Shown here piece after piece: positions 15,507-24,160 of a DNA stretch of 64,000 nucleotides. Within the stretch, counting starts at the first letter, position 1, and each line of letters opens with the position of its first letter. The DNA is from Lachnospiraceae bacterium (GTDB lineage Bacteria > Bacillota > Clostridia > Lachnospirales > Lachnospiraceae). Below the pieces are notes generated by a model. The model worked only from the letters and a program-made list of their open reading frames with translations, had not been told where the DNA came from and searched no databases. Made by a program: the position numbers and the translations under genes. Where the stretch lies: positions 1 through 64,000 of the forward strand of contig CABJAM010000005.1 in NCBI GenBank assembly GCA_902363555.1, in the 5' to 3' direction.

Positions 15507-18500
15507 TTAATCATCCAGCTTATTATCTATAAGACTGACGGACACCAGCGTTGAAACACCTTTTTCCTGCATGGTGATACCATAAAGGACGTCGGCGGCG
15601 TTCATCGTGCCCCGTCTATGGGTTATAATAATAAATTGCGTGTCTTTCGTCAAGTTATTTAAATACTGTGCATAACGCTTTACATTGGCGTCATCCAGCG
15701 CCGCCTCGATCTCATCCAGAAGACAAAAGGGCGACGGCTTTAAGCTCTGGATCGCAAAAAGCAGAGCGATGGCGGTCAGCGCCTTCTCACCACCGGACAA
15801 CTGCATCATATTTTGAAGCTTCTTGCCCGGCGGAGATGCGATGATCCGGATACCGCAATAGAGTATATCCTCATCCTCCATCAGCTCCAGCGTTCCCCGT
15901 CCGCCGCCAAACAGCTCCTTAAATACCCGGTCAAAATTCACGGCGATCTCCTTGAACTTTTCCGTGAACTGCTCGCGCATCGCCTTATCCAGCTCCTCGA
16001 TGATCCCGGACAACTTCGTTTCCGCCTCCACCAGATCGTCATGCTGGCTCTTTAACAGCTCATACCGTTCGCTGACACTTTTATACTCGTCAATGGCATT
16101 CACATTGACCGAGCCCAGCTTTTTAATCTCCGCCTTCTGGTCACTCACCGCTTTTTTCAGGGCGGCTGTGCCCATTTCTGTCAATGTCTCATCCTTTAAG
16201 GCATAGGCCCCATTAAAGGTCAGCTCGTATTCCTGCCACATATAATCACTCTGGGCGGACTTACTCTCATCCAGCTTTTCCTTCTGGTGGTTCAATCGGA
16301 ACTGCTCCTTATCCAGCGCATTTAACCGGTCCGACAGCTCCTCCCGCTTTGTGAAAAATTCCTTATGTCCGCGGGAAATCTCCTCCCGCGCAGCGCTTAG
16401 CTCCTCCAGCTCCTTTCCGGCCAGTGCGATGGCCGTATCCAGCCTGGCCATACTCCGGCTGTATCCATCGGAAACCTCCTGGCGTCTGGAAAGCTCGCTG
16501 CCGCTGTTTTCCATCGTCTCACGGATTGTCTTGATATCCCCGTTCAGCCCGTCGATCTCATCCATCACACGGCGGATATTTTCATTGGCAAATTCTCTTT
16601 GCTGGTTTAACTGGGAATATTTCAGCCGCAGCCCGGCATTTTCCTCGGAAAACTTCTTCTCCTCAGCAAGCATATCGTCCAGACGGTCATTGGCTTCCTC
16701 CACCTGTCTTTCTGTGTCCGCCCGCTTTTGCTCCAGCTCCCGCAGAGAAGTCTCCAAAATCCCCCTGCTTGCACAAATATCCGCCGTTTGCCGGTTCAGC
16801 TCCGCGTTTTCTGCGGATAGCTGTTCGTGGGCCGAAGCGCTTGTATCCCTGGCTGTTTTGGCCTGGTTCAGCGTCATGCGCACTGTATTTTCATTCAGTG
16901 ACAGTTCCTGGAGCTTTCGGGTCGTCTCCTCGATTTCCCGGCGGACCATCGCCCGCTCAGTCTGGAATCTGGCCTGATCGGAATTGAGCTGGTCGATATC
17001 CACCTTGATCTTATCAATCTTTTTAGCCAGCTCATCCAGCTCACGGCTGCGGCCCAAAAGATTGCTGGCGTTTTTATAAGCGCCGCCGGACAGAGAGCCG
17101 CCGGGGCTTAAAGACTCGCCGTCTAAAGTGACGATCCTCAGTGAATATTTATATTTTTTAGCCAATGCCAGTGCGTTGTCAATGGTATCGGCGATAACGA
17201 TGCGGCCCAGCAAATAGGCCACCAGGCCGCTGTACCTTTTATCGCTGCGCACTAAGCTGCTGCCAAGGCCGATCACGCCCTTTTCCCGGAGCACCACCTC
17301 CGACACCGGCGCTCCCTTGGCCGTAATGCTTGTCAGCGGCAGGAAGGTAGCCCGTCCGTAACGGTTCTGCTTCAAATAGGCGATCAGGCTTTTGGCCGTA
17401 TTCTCATCCTCTGTAACAATATTTTGGATGCTTCCGCCAAGTGCGATTTCAATAGCCGTCTCGTACCTTTGCTCCACCTTGATAATGTCCGCCACAACCC
17501 CAACGATACCGGGATATTCCGCCTTGCGCTCCATCACCCGCTTAATACTGTTGCCATAGCCCTCGTACCGCTCACTGATATTGCGCAATGCCCCATATCG
17601 GGAATTGACCGCGTGGTATTCCTGCTGCTTCTGGCTCACCGTCTGCCGGACATCGTTCAGCTTCTCGGTAATCTCACTGTTCCGGGTCTTCTCAGACGCC
17701 AGCAGGGCGTTCATGCTATCCAGCTCCTCCAGCACCCGGGCAAGCTCCGCCTCATATTCCTTCACGGCCTCCACATTGGACGCCTGCTCGCTTTGAAGGA
17801 CGATGAGCCGCTGGTTCAATTCCGTTTTTCGGATATTGATCTGCTCGGTCATCGTATCATAACGGCCGATTTTTCCCTTTACAGAAGCGGCCTCATTGAG
17901 AATCTCGATAATATCAGCATTCCCTGAATCAATGGTGCCCTTTATCTGCTCGATATTTCCATTCATAACGGCCAGGCGTGTATCCGCCGCATTGCGCAGC
18001 GCATTGAGCCGGGCCAGCTCCCCCTCGATCTGGCTGCGCTCGTCCTCGTACTTTTTGACGCCTTCCTCACGCTCGCCGATGGACCGCCGGATATCTTCGA
18101 TCCGCTTTTCACCGTGCTCCACATTCTGGCGAATCGTGTTCATCTGCTCCGCGACAAGCTTTAATTCGCCTTCCAGCTTTTCCCGGTTCAGCTTTCCGTC
18201 ATTATATGCGCCCCGTTTTTCTTCGATTTTAGTATCATAGTCCTCGATCAGGTGCTCCAGCCGGTCGTATTCCTCCCGGGTCTTCTCAAACGCCTGCTGT
18301 GTCTGGGCCATATCACCTTCCACAATGGTCAGCTTCCCATCCAGCTCCTTTAAAGCTTCCTTGATGCGGACAAATTCCGTTATGTAAAGATTTACATCCA
18401 GAGCCTTCTGCCGGTCGCGCATCCGCAAATATTCCCGGGCTGTCTCCGCCTGGCGCCGCAGCGGCCCCACCTGCTTTTCCAGCTCCGTCAGTATATCATT

Positions 18501-19073
18501 AACGCGGTAAAGATTCTGTTTTTCAATCTCCAGATTTTTCTCGGCCGCCTGCTTACGCTTTTTAAACTTCACGATACCGGCCGCCTCATCAAACAGCTCC
18601 CGCCGCTCCTCCGGCTTACCGCTCAGTATCTTATCGATCTGGCCCTGGCCGATGATCGAATAGCCTTCCTTGCCGATACCGGTATCAAAAAACAGCTCCT
18701 GCACATCTCTTAAACGGCAGGCGCTCCCGTTGATCAGATATTCACTTTCGCCGGAACGATACACCCGCCGGGCCACGGTCACCTCATCGTAGGCGATCCC
18801 CAGCTTGTGATCCGAATTGTCCAGGGTAATGGCCACATAGGCAAAGCCCAGCGGTTTCCTGCTCTCAGTACCGGAAAAAATAACGTCCTCCATTTTAGCC
18901 CCACGCAGCTGCTTGGCGCTTTGTTCGCCCAGCACCCACCGCACGGCATCCGCCACGTTACTCTTTCCGCTGCCGTTAGGTCCGACAATTCCGGTGATCC
19001 CTTTATGGAATTTCAGTGTGATCTTATTGGCAAAGGACTTAAAGCCCTGTATCTCAATCGTTTTTAAATACAT
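15507..19073 (-). CDS. smc: Chromosome partition protein SMC
   Basis: A 1188-residue SMC, full length. The Walker A is GPNGSGKSNVADAVRW. Long coiled coils (about 170-500 and 670-1000) flank a hinge (about 510-660, with YPGIVGVVADII). The C-terminal head carries the signature LSGGEKALTAIALLFA and Walker B CLLDEIEAALDD. It loads at parS/ParB sites and compacts the chromosome with ScpA/B. It sits in the rnc-smc-ftsY order. A GGTGG ribosome site precedes the ATG. Confidence 0.98.
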   Translation of the reverse strand: MYLKTIEIQGFKSFANKITLKFHKGITGIVGPNGSGKSNVADAVRWVLGEQSAKQLRGAKMEDVIFSGTESRKPLGFAYVAITLDNSDHKLGIAYDEVTVARRVYRSGESEYLINGSACRLRDVQELFFDTGIGKEGYSIIGQGQIDKILSGKPEERRELFDEAAGIVKFKKRKQAAEKNLEIEKQNLYRVNDILTELEKQVGPLRRQAETAREYLRMRDRQKALDVNLYITEFVRIKEALKELDGKLTIVEGDMAQTQQAFEKTREEYDRLEHLIEDYDTKIEEKRGAYNDGKLNREKLEGELKLVAEQMNTIRQNVEHGEKRIEDIRRSIGEREEGVKKYEDERSQIEGELARLNALRNAADTRLAVMNGNIEQIKGTIDSGNADIIEILNEAASVKGKIGRYDTMTEQINIRKTELNQRLIVLQSEQASNVEAVKEYEAELARVLEELDSMNALLASEKTRNSEITEKLNDVRQTVSQKQQEYHAVNSRYGALRNISERYEGYGNSIKRVMERKAEYPGIVGVVADIIKVEQRYETAIEIALGGSIQNIVTEDENTAKSLIAYLKQNRYGRATFLPLTSITAKGAPVSEVVLREKGVIGLGSSLVRSDKRYSGLVAYLLGRIVIADTIDNALALAKKYKYSLRIVTLDGESLSPGGSLSGGAYKNASNLLGRSRELDELAKKIDKIKVDIDQLNSDQARFQTERAMVRREIEETTRKLQELSLNENTVRMTLNQAKTARDTSASAHEQLSAENAELNRQTADICASRGILETSLRELEQKRADTERQVEEANDRLDDMLAEEKKFSEENAGLRLKYSQLNQQREFANENIRRVMDEIDGLNGDIKTIRETMENSGSELSRRQEVSDGYSRSMARLDTAIALAGKELEELSAAREEISRGHKEFFTKREELSDRLNALDKEQFRLNHQKEKLDESKSAQSDYMWQEYELTFNGAYALKDETLTEMGTAALKKAVSDQKAEIKKLGSVNVNAIDEYKSVSERYELLKSQHDDLVEAETKLSGIIEELDKAMREQFTEKFKEIAVNFDRVFKELFGGGRGTLELMEDEDILYCGIRIIASPPGKKLQNMMQLSGGEKALTAIALLFAIQSLKPSPFCLLDEIEAALDDANVKRYAQYLNNLTKDTQFIIITHRRGTMNAADVLYGITMQEKGVSTLVSVSLIDNKLDD

Positions 19074-19115
19074 GTTCCACCAACTTTTCTTATTCTGCCT
19101 GTGCTTACCGGGTCA

Positions 19116-19814
19116 TCACGCCTCACTTTTAAGCAGCCCGGGATCTGCTTTCAGCATAAGAATGGATTTATAGGCTGCATCCTGACCGGCCGCCTGCTTT
19201 GTCCGGCCGCTGCCGGTACACAAACGCAGATCCCCGATCATCGCCTGGACGATAAAGCTGCGGTTATGCTCAGGCCCCACCGCATCCACCAGCTCATAGC
19301 TCACCGTCTCCTTGATCTGGCTCTGGACAAGCTCCTGAAGCGCTGTTTTACTGTCATGGAACAGCTCATTATGTTCAATATCGTTGAGCACAAAGGTCAT
19401 AATGAAATTTCTCGCTACGCCAATGCCGCCATCCAGATACATGGCTCCGATCACCGCCTCCAGCGCATCGGATAAAATTGAATCCCGCTCCCGGCCGCCG
19501 TTAAGATCCTCACCGTGCCCCAGTCTCAAATACTGGCCCAGGCCGATCTGGCGGGCACAGTAGGCCAGTGCAGGCTCGCACACAAGGCTGGCTCTTTTTT
19601 TGCTCAACTGGCCCTCCTGCATTTTAGGAAACTGCCGAAACAGCACATCGCTGCTCACCAGCTCCAGCACCGCATCTCCGAGAAATTCCAGACGCTCGTT
19701 ATTATAGAGCTTATCCAGATGATGCTCATTGGCGTAGGAGCTGTGGGTCAGCGCATGCCTTAAAAGGCCTTCCTGGCGGAACTCATAATTGATTGCTTTT
19801 TGTAAATTTTCCAT
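19116..19814 (-). CDS. rnc: Ribonuclease III
   Basis: A 232-residue double-strand-specific endoribonuclease. The catalytic signature NERLEFLGDAVLELV and the acidic SDALEAVIGAMYLDGG are intact, with a dsRNA-binding domain at about 160-230. It processes rRNA precursors and structured messages. I use the ATG at 19814, where homology begins. It lies in the acpP-rnc-smc block; its own gap to acpP is 123 nt. Confidence 0.97.
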   Translation of the reverse strand: MENLQKAINYEFRQEGLLRHALTHSSYANEHHLDKLYNNERLEFLGDAVLELVSSDVLFRQFPKMQEGQLSKKRASLVCEPALAYCARQIGLGQYLRLGHGEDLNGGRERDSILSDALEAVIGAMYLDGGIGVARNFIMTFVLNDIEHNELFHDSKTALQELVQSQIKETVSYELVDAVGPEHNRSFIVQAMIGDLRLCTGSGRTKQAAGQDAAYKSILMLKADPGLLKSEA

Positions 19815-19937
19815 AAATATTTTCTCCCAAAATATGCGGAGCGCCGCACGGATTCCTTTAATCGCAAAACATGCTGCGTTCCATCCGTCAAACCGGCGCC
19901 TGTCCAAAAATCAATTTTGACAATTTGTGGGCATGCC

Positions 19938-20168
19938 CTAACGCACCGCATTTCTTATATATTCCACCGCATCCTTAACACTGTGTATATTTTCCATAGC
20001 CTCCGGAGAAATCTCAATCTCAAATTCTTCCTCGATGGCGATGGTCAGTTGAAAAAGAGACAGGGAATCCGCCCCCAGATCGCTGACAAAATCCGTATCC
20101 GCTGTAATCAGTTTTTCATCCGCGCCAAGGGTGTCGGCAATAATACTTCTCAGCTTTTCAAATTCCAT
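19938..20168 (-). CDS. acpP: Acyl carrier protein
   Basis: A 76-residue acidic carrier with the phosphopantetheine attachment serine in DLGADSLSLFQL. It carries growing acyl chains in fatty-acid synthesis and donates to the PlsX step encoded 32 nt upstream. A GGGAG ribosome site precedes the ATG. Confidence 0.97.
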   Translation of the reverse strand: MEFEKLRSIIADTLGADEKLITADTDFVSDLGADSLSLFQLTIAIEEEFEIEISPEAMENIHSVKDAVEYIRNAVR

Positions 20169-20200
20169 AATGCAGCTCCCTTCTCATAAACGAACGCGCT

Positions 20201-21250
20201 CTAAGCCTCAGCAGTTCCCTCCGGATTTTTTTCGGCTTTTTTGTCCGGTTTTCCAATATGAGCCCGGATTTTTCCCGGAATATCCTGCTGTGCAAAGGCA
20301 ATACACTGGATAATGGAATTTTTTATTTCCACCGCCTCGCTGCTGCCGTGGCTTTTTACCACAAGTCCGGTAAGCCCCAGCATGGGAGCGCCGCCATACT
20401 GTGATATATCAAATTCCTTTAATGTATTTTTAAGCGCCGGTTTTACAAGCAGCGCGCCGATCTTCGAGCGAAGGGTAGACATCATCCCCTGTTTTACCTT
20501 TTTCATCAGCGCTCCGGCCACGCCCTCATACAGCTTTAAGATCACATTTCCTGTAAACGCCTCGCAGACGATGACATCCGCCCAGCCATTGGGTATTTCC
20601 CTGGCCTCCACGCTTCCGATAAAATTAATATCCTCACATTCCTTTAACAGAGGGAAGGTCTCCTTTACAAGGGCGTTGCCCTTTTCCTCCTCCACGCCCA
20701 CATTGACAATAGCCACCGTAGGATTTTTAATGCCCATGATATTCTCCATGTAGATGGTGCCCATCTTGGCAAACTGGACGAGATGGGAAGGCCGGGCGTC
20801 CACATTGGCGCCGCAGTCAATGAGCAGAGAAAAGCCCTTCGTGGTCGGGATCAGCGGGGCCAGTGGAGCGCGCTCCACACCCTTGATCCGGCCCACAACA
20901 AACTGTCCGCCGACTAAAACCGCGCCGGTGCTTCCGGCCGATACAAAGCCGTCAGCCTTTCCTTCACGCACAAGCTTTTGAGCCACCACAATAGAGGAAT
21001 CCTTTTTGGAGCGGACGGCGGCCACCGGGTGTTCATTATTTGTAATCACCTGGGAAGCGTGAACCACCTCCAGTTGATCTTTGTTGTAAGAATATGAGGC
21101 CAGTTCACGGTTCACAACCACTTCATCGCCCACAAGGAGCACTTTAACTTCACTGCGCTCATTAATCGCCTGCACGGCGCCTTTTACGATCTCACCGGGT
21201 GCGTTATCGCCGCCCATGGCGTCCACAGCAACAGTCACTGTCTTTTGCAT
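20201..21250 (-). CDS. plsX: Phosphate acyltransferase
   Basis: A 349-residue PlsX that converts acyl-ACP to acyl-phosphate for phosphatidic acid synthesis. It starts at MQKTVTVAVDAMGGDNAP, the typical N-terminus, with GGAGG before ATG 21250. First gene of the plsX-acpP-rnc-smc-ftsY run, with a consensus promoter at 21282-21310. fabD and fabG, which lie here in Bacillus, are absent. Confidence 0.97.
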   Translation of the reverse strand: MQKTVTVAVDAMGGDNAPGEIVKGAVQAINERSEVKVLLVGDEVVVNRELASYSYNKDQLEVVHASQVITNNEHPVAAVRSKKDSSIVVAQKLVREGKADGFVSAGSTGAVLVGGQFVVGRIKGVERAPLAPLIPTTKGFSLLIDCGANVDARPSHLVQFAKMGTIYMENIMGIKNPTVAIVNVGVEEEKGNALVKETFPLLKECEDINFIGSVEAREIPNGWADVIVCEAFTGNVILKLYEGVAGALMKKVKQGMMSTLRSKIGALLVKPALKNTLKEFDISQYGGAPMLGLTGLVVKSHGSSEAVEIKNSIIQCIAFAQQDIPGKIRAHIGKPDKKAEKNPEGTAEA

Positions 21251-21281
21251 AAATATGCCTCCTAAAATTGTTCTACTACTT

Positions 21282-21310
21282 AATATACTAAATTTACGCG
21301 ATTTTCGCAA
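21282..21310 (-). promoter_or_regulatory. Promoter of plsX operon
   Basis: -35 TTGCGA (21305-21310), 17-nt spacer, -10 TATATT (21282-21287) on the - strand, between the upstream hypothetical gene and plsX. No FapR-type operator was recognised. Confidence 0.65.
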
Positions 21311-21358
21311 TGATTTTCTGAAAGAACCCATAGATGTCCGCTTCCAGGTCTGCATCAA

Positions 21359-21718
21359 CTATCTGTCAATTAAAAGCCTGTCCTTATATATTTTTTTCTT
21401 TCGCGGCGGAAGCTGTTCATAAAAATCCGCAAGCCAGCCCTCCTGAAGCTCAAAAATCCCCTCGTCCCGGATGTATTCCGGATATTCACTTAAAATATCA
21501 AACTGACGGTCCACCACCTCGACAATCTTTTTAAACAGTTCATAATATTTTTCGGACAAATAAAATTCATAATCAAACAGTTCTAACCGCCTTGTAATGA
21601 AAAGGAAACGCTCCAAATCACACAATGTCATTTTTTCTTTCCCAGTGAGTATAGCTTTATCCTTTTTTCCGCATAATGAAATAAAAAGTGCCTCTTCTGT
21701 CTGTGTTTTTTCATCCAT
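21359..21718 (-). CDS. Unknown protein upstream of plsX
   Basis: A 119-residue acidic/aromatic protein without recognisable domain, membrane segment or signal peptide. It is mostly helical in character, with a motif-like LFDYEFYLSEKYYELFKKIVEVVDRQF. The start ATG 21718 follows GGAGGG, and a consensus promoter lies at 21796-21824. It is divergent from the HTH gene at 21864. Its constant-looking structure and good ribosome site argue that it is real; function unknown. Confidence 0.7.
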   Translation of the reverse strand: MDEKTQTEEALFISLCGKKDKAILTGKEKMTLCDLERFLFITRRLELFDYEFYLSEKYYELFKKIVEVVDRQFDILSEYPEYIRDEGIFELQEGWLADFYEQLPPRKKKIYKDRLLIDR

Positions 21719-21795
21719 CACTTTCCCTCCTCGTACATACATTACCAATTATGGGCTCATTTCGCCAGATTATAGTCAATCGGAATGATATTTAG

Positions 21796-21824
21796 ATTAT
21801 AGCCCATATCTGGGTAATGTTCAA
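21796..21824 (-). promoter_or_regulatory. Promoter of the unknown gene, with internal palindrome
   Basis: -35 TTGAAC (21819-21824), 17-nt spacer, -10 TATAAT (21796-21801). The spacer holds CCCATATCTGGG, a near palindrome that could be the site of the divergent HTH protein. On the + strand a TATAAT at 21840-21845 may serve that gene, though without a clear -35. Confidence 0.6.
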
Positions 21825-21863
21825 TTGTGAAGTAGCCTATATAATGACTATATATAAGGGGAG

Positions 21864-22085
21864 GTGTGCGCTATCATCAGTTATGAGCCATTTTGGAACA
21901 CTTTGAGGGATAAAAATATTTCGCAGTACCAGTTGATCAATCAATACAACTTCAGTACGGGATTATTGGACAGACTACGGAAAAACAAAAATATTACACT
22001 TCATACCATCGAAGAGCTCTGCCAGGTTTTGGAATGTAATATTGAAGATGTCGTTCGTATAACAAACGACATAAGCCCACTATAA
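21864..22085 (+). CDS. Small Cro/CI-type helix-turn-helix regulator
   Basis: A protein of up to 73 residues consisting almost entirely of one XRE-type HTH (ISQYQLINQYNFSTGLLDRLRKN ... TIEELCQVLECNIEDVV). The start is uncertain. The only in-frame canonical codon is GTG 21864, which lies inside the GGGGAGG ribosome site. Homologues that I recall begin nearer ISYEP, which would require an ATC start at 21873 or 21876. It probably autoregulates the divergent promoter region. It ends at a strong bidirectional terminator. Confidence 0.8.
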   Translation: MCAIISYEPFWNTLRDKNISQYQLINQYNFSTGLLDRLRKNKNITLHTIEELCQVLECNIEDVVRITNDISPL

Positions 22086-22086
22086 A

Positions 22087-22133
22087 AAAACTCCCGGACG
22101 CCGATTATGGCCGGTCCGGGAGTTTTTTTATTA
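22087..22133. terminator. Bidirectional terminator between the HTH gene and pta
   Basis: A GC-rich stem CTCCCGGAC with GTCCGGGAG is preceded by a run of A and followed by a run of T, so it works in both directions and separates the convergent genes. Confidence 0.9.
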
Positions 22134-22144
22134 TATCGACAGCC

Positions 22145-23128
22145 TTATGCCAGTGCCGCGGTAATGATGGCCATGGAGTAAACCTCCAGAGCATTACAGC
22201 CGCGGGACAGATCATTGATCGGTGCATTCAGACCGAGAAGGATCGGGCCGTAAGCGTCGAAATTACCAAGACGCTGAGCAATCTTGTAACCGATATTTCC
22301 GGCGTTGATATCCGGGAAAATAAATGTATTTGCCTGTCCGGCAACCTTGGAGTCTTTGCATTTTGTACGTGCAACACGGGGATCTACGGCAGCATCGAAC
22401 TGGATCTCACCTTCAATGGGCAGTTCCGGTGCTTTTAACCGGGCCTTCGCAGCAGCATTGCGCATCTTATCTACGTCCTCGCCTTTACCGGAGCCCAGTG
22501 TGGAGTAGCTTAAGAAGGCAACCTTCGGGTCAACGCCGAAAATCTTTGCACATTCGGCACACTCAAGTGCGATTTCCACAAGCTCGTCCTCGGACGGTTT
22601 AATATTGATCGCGCAGTCGCCCATCGCCAGCACCTCGTTATCACCGATAGCCGACGGACGTACCATGATAAAGCAGGAGGATACGACACTGTTCCCCGGC
22701 TTTGTTTTGATCAACTGGAGTGCCGGACGTACCGTATCGGCTGTGGAATATGTGGCTCCGCCTAAAAGGGCGTCGGCAACACCGATCTTTACTAACATGG
22801 TGCCAAAGTAATTCGCATGGGATAAGGTCTTTCTTGCTTCTTCCGGAGTAACGCCTTTGCTCTTGCGCAGCTCACAAAATACTTCCACCATCTCATCCAT
22901 GCGTTCATAGTTGGCCGGATCGACGATCTGGGCGCCGCGGATATTAAATCCTGTCTCCTCTGCGGCTGCCATAACCTCCTCCGGATTTCCTACAAGGATC
23001 GGGTGAAGGAAGCTGCTGGCTAAAAGCCGGGATGCCGCTTCAAGTATACGTGCGTCTGTACCCTCCGTAAATACGATTTTCTTGGGATTTTTCTTTAAAA
23101 TCTCAATAAGTGCTCCAAATCCAAACAT
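22145..23128 (-). CDS. pta: Phosphate acetyltransferase
   Basis: A 327-residue PTA_PTB-domain enzyme, the short catalytic-only form (VFTEGTDARILEAASRL; GGATYSTADTVRPALQLI). It interconverts acetyl-CoA and acetyl phosphate, and with ackA (1 kb away) makes ATP and acetate. The genes are not one operon: DUF177-rpmF lies between them. It has its own promoter near 23160-23195 (TTGTTT, 17 nt, TAAAAT). GGAGAG precedes the ATG. Confidence 0.97.
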   Translation of the reverse strand: MFGFGALIEILKKNPKKIVFTEGTDARILEAASRLLASSFLHPILVGNPEEVMAAAEETGFNIRGAQIVDPANYERMDEMVEVFCELRKSKGVTPEEARKTLSHANYFGTMLVKIGVADALLGGATYSTADTVRPALQLIKTKPGNSVVSSCFIMVRPSAIGDNEVLAMGDCAINIKPSEDELVEIALECAECAKIFGVDPKVAFLSYSTLGSGKGEDVDKMRNAAAKARLKAPELPIEGEIQFDAAVDPRVARTKCKDSKVAGQANTFIFPDINAGNIGYKIAQRLGNFDAYGPILLGLNAPINDLSRGCNALEVYSMAIITAALA

Positions 23129-23243
23129 ATCAATGCTCTCCTATCTTTAAAGTGCGTTTTGAAAGAAATCTTCCATCTCTATTTTATACTGAAACGCCAC
23201 GAAAAACAATGGGTTTATTGTATTTTCCGAAGTGCATAACAAC

Positions 23244-23270
23244 AAAAAAGCTCCCGAAACCGGGAGCTTT
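23244..23270 (-). terminator. Terminator of DUF177-rpmF
   Basis: The stem AGCTCCCG (23249-23256) with CGGGAGCT (23261-23268) is followed on the - strand by six T residues, 15 nt past the rpmF stop. Confidence 0.9.
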
Positions 23271-23284
23271 CATCTTCGCACATA

Positions 23285-23464
23285 TCAATCCTGAGCGATG
23301 ATCTCTTTTTTGTTGTAGGAACCACAGTTTTTGCAAACTCTGTGAGGCATCATTAATTCTCCACATTTGCTGCATTTTACTAAAGCAGGAGCGGTCATTT
23401 TCCAGTTCGCTCTGCGGCTGTCACGTCTTGCTTTAGAAGATTTATTTTTTGGACAGATAGACAT
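23285..23464 (-). CDS. rpmF: 50S ribosomal protein L32
   Basis: A 59-residue L32. Translation gives MSICPKNKSSKARRDSRR..., with the zinc pair CSKC and CKNC. A perfect GGAGGTG ribosome site lies 6 nt before the ATG, only 3 nt after the DUF177 stop, so the two are coupled as in most bacteria. It has its own terminator at 23244-23270. Confidence 0.97.
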   Translation of the reverse strand: MSICPKNKSSKARRDSRRANWKMTAPALVKCSKCGELMMPHRVCKNCGSYNKKEIIAQD

Positions 23465-23467
23465 AGG

Positions 23468-23995
23468 TTACACCTCCTTAAAATTACTGAAAATATCTCG
23501 GATGGCCGACATTCTCGGGTCTAGTGACTCCCTGTCACATCCGCATTCGCCGAGGTTTAAGTTTTGTCCGCACTTAAAGCAGATTCCCTTACAATCCTCA
23601 CGGCATAATGTTTTCATAGGGAAATGGATCAGGATTTCGTTGGACACCAACCGGTCAACATCCAGGCTGCTATGATCAATATAACATGTTTCATCCAGGT
23701 CGTTAATGCGCTCCTCATCGGTCTTTTTCAGGTCAATGGCTTTATCCACGTCCATGGAAAGCCGCGTGGGAACGTCCTCAAGACACCGATCACATGGAAT
23801 ATTAAGAACAACATCAATATGGCCCTGGATGGAAACCTCCCGGTTGCCGATATTGGTAATGGTCAAGGTTACAGACTCCCTGCTCACCATGGGATAACGG
23901 TCACCGTTCATGGTAAACGCGTCCAACTGGATGGGAACACTGTAAGTTTCACTTTTTTTTGCTGTCGATAATATTTCAGAAATATTTATTATCAT
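23468..23995 (-). CDS. DUF177 / YceD family protein
   Basis: A 175-residue YceD (YlbN) protein, the usual partner of rpmF, implicated in 23S rRNA accumulation. It keeps the family's cysteine pairs (CDRCLEDV, CREDCKGICFKCGQNLNLGECGC). I start at ATG 23995 because GGGAG ends 6 nt upstream; the ATG 6 nt earlier overlaps the ribosome site. Promoter at 24025-24053. Confidence 0.93.
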   Translation of the reverse strand: MIINISEILSTAKKSETYSVPIQLDAFTMNGDRYPMVSRESVTLTITNIGNREVSIQGHIDVVLNIPCDRCLEDVPTRLSMDVDKAIDLKKTDEERINDLDETCYIDHSSLDVDRLVSNEILIHFPMKTLCREDCKGICFKCGQNLNLGECGCDRESLDPRMSAIRDIFSNFKEV

Positions 23996-24024
23996 AGGCA
24001 TCTCCCAAATTTCATACGACTGTA

Positions 24025-24053
24025 ATTATACATAGCCAGCCGCTTTTTGTCAA
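24025..24053 (-). promoter_or_regulatory. Promoter of DUF177-rpmF
   Basis: A perfect -35 TTGACA (24048-24053), 17-nt spacer and perfect -10 TATAAT (24025-24030) on the - strand. Confidence 0.85.
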
Positions 24054-24069
24054 CATAATTTTTAAATGT

Positions 24070-24091
24070 TGTCAAGTATTTTTACTTGACA
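24070..24091 (-). promoter_or_regulatory. 22-bp palindrome upstream of DUF177-rpmF promoter
   Basis: A perfect palindrome of TGTCAAGTA, 4 T residues and TACTTGACA, lying 16 nt upstream of the -35 box. It matches the palindrome at the ylxM-ffh promoter (12952-12973) in 20 of 22 positions. The regulator is unknown. It could double as a weak terminator stem for ackA but has no T run. Confidence 0.6.
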
Positions 24092-24160
24092 GTGCGGCCA
24101 TTACTGGTACGCCGGCAACCGTTTATTAGGAGCCGGGCGGTTACACGCGCCTGTACGCCA

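Noticed and set aside
14788..15510. Long + strand frame opposite ftsY
   Set aside because: It is antisense to a strongly conserved gene and has no recognisable protein features.
24070..24091. Palindrome as the ackA terminator
   Set aside because: Neither side carries a T run, it lies about 70 nt past the stop, and its near-twin at ylxM is in a promoter, so an operator is the better reading.
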